From positions 248,001 through 312,000 of the forward strand of contig NZ_JAHBGB010000006.1 in assembly GCF_018390555.1 (NCBI RefSeq): DNA of 64,000 bases, given 5' to 3'. The notes beneath the pieces were generated by a model. The model was given only the letters and a program-made list of their open reading frames with translations, made no database searches and was not told the DNA's origin. This document shows, piece after piece, positions 62,866 to 64,000 of this stretch. The first letter of the stretch is position 1, and each line of letters opens with the position of its first letter. The position numbers were made by a program, and so were the translations under genes. Origin of the DNA: Ancylobacter oerskovii (GTDB taxonomy: Bacteria > Pseudomonadota > Alphaproteobacteria > Rhizobiales > Xanthobacteraceae).

Positions 62866-64000
<1,135 letters not shown>

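Overview
The window is high-GC DNA with compact operons, many ATGA-type start/stop overlaps and several peptide, amino-acid and polyamine-type ABC importers. This fits an alphaproteobacterium, most likely a soil or plant-associated member of the Hyphomicrobiales (Rhizobiales) close to Xanthobacteraceae. That placement is inferred from protein style and composition; there is no rRNA or other marker gene here. I saw no tRNA, rRNA, IS element, integrase or CRISPR array.

Layout. (1) 1-3424: the end of a dipeptide-type ABC transporter operon (permease cut by the window edge, Tat-dependent binding protein) facing a monomeric sarcosine-oxidase-like flavoenzyme. (2) 4141-28835: a 24.7 kb, one-strand, tightly overlapped locus for an extracellular contractile injection system (eCIS, a headless phage-tail-like nanomachine). 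It encodes sheath, tube, gp26/gp51-like Zn-ribbon protein, DUF4255 terminator, AAA+ ATPase, hub and spike, PAAR-like tip, gp25, two baseplate-J proteins, a gpI-like protein and DUF6519. Inside it lies the likely payload: a DUF4157 (eCIS core) protein whose C-terminus carries what I read as a Bacillus Tgl-type transglutaminase domain. The last gene is a glycosyltransferase-like protein. I found no tape measure and no fibre gene. (3) 28836-33851: a cobalamin riboswitch with a visible Shine-Dalgarno-masking hairpin, controlling a BtuFCD/CbtJKL-like ABC importer and a methyltransferase, followed by a broken dihydrodipicolinate-synthase-family gene.

(4) 33867-44179: a minus-strand amino-acid ABC transporter, M20 amidohydrolase, HGE-type deaminase, GntR regulator and flavin reductase. 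Divergent from it are a TetR regulator and an AruH/AruI-like pair (arginine transaminase and 2-ketoarginine decarboxylase). Together they suggest uptake and catabolism of an arginine- or guanidino-type compound. (5) 44202-54737: a minus-strand LysR regulator and nine-gene operon. It has a complete spermidine/putrescine-type ABC importer followed by a membrane diiron desaturase/hydroxylase, a TIM-barrel isomerase-like protein, a class II aldolase-like protein, a Rieske oxygenase and a phytoene-desaturase-like FAD enzyme. This looks like an oxidative catabolic route for an unknown imported substrate.

(6) 55139-64000: a three-domain glycan enzyme (pyruvyl-transferase-like, GT2 and GT4 in one chain), a type II NADH dehydrogenase, a lytic transglycosylase, a second M20 amidohydrolase and, divergent from it, the start of an AcnA-type aconitase that runs off the window.

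The strongest candidate for a new system is the eCIS with its annexin-like/transglutaminase payload. The LysR-ABC-oxygenase operon is second.
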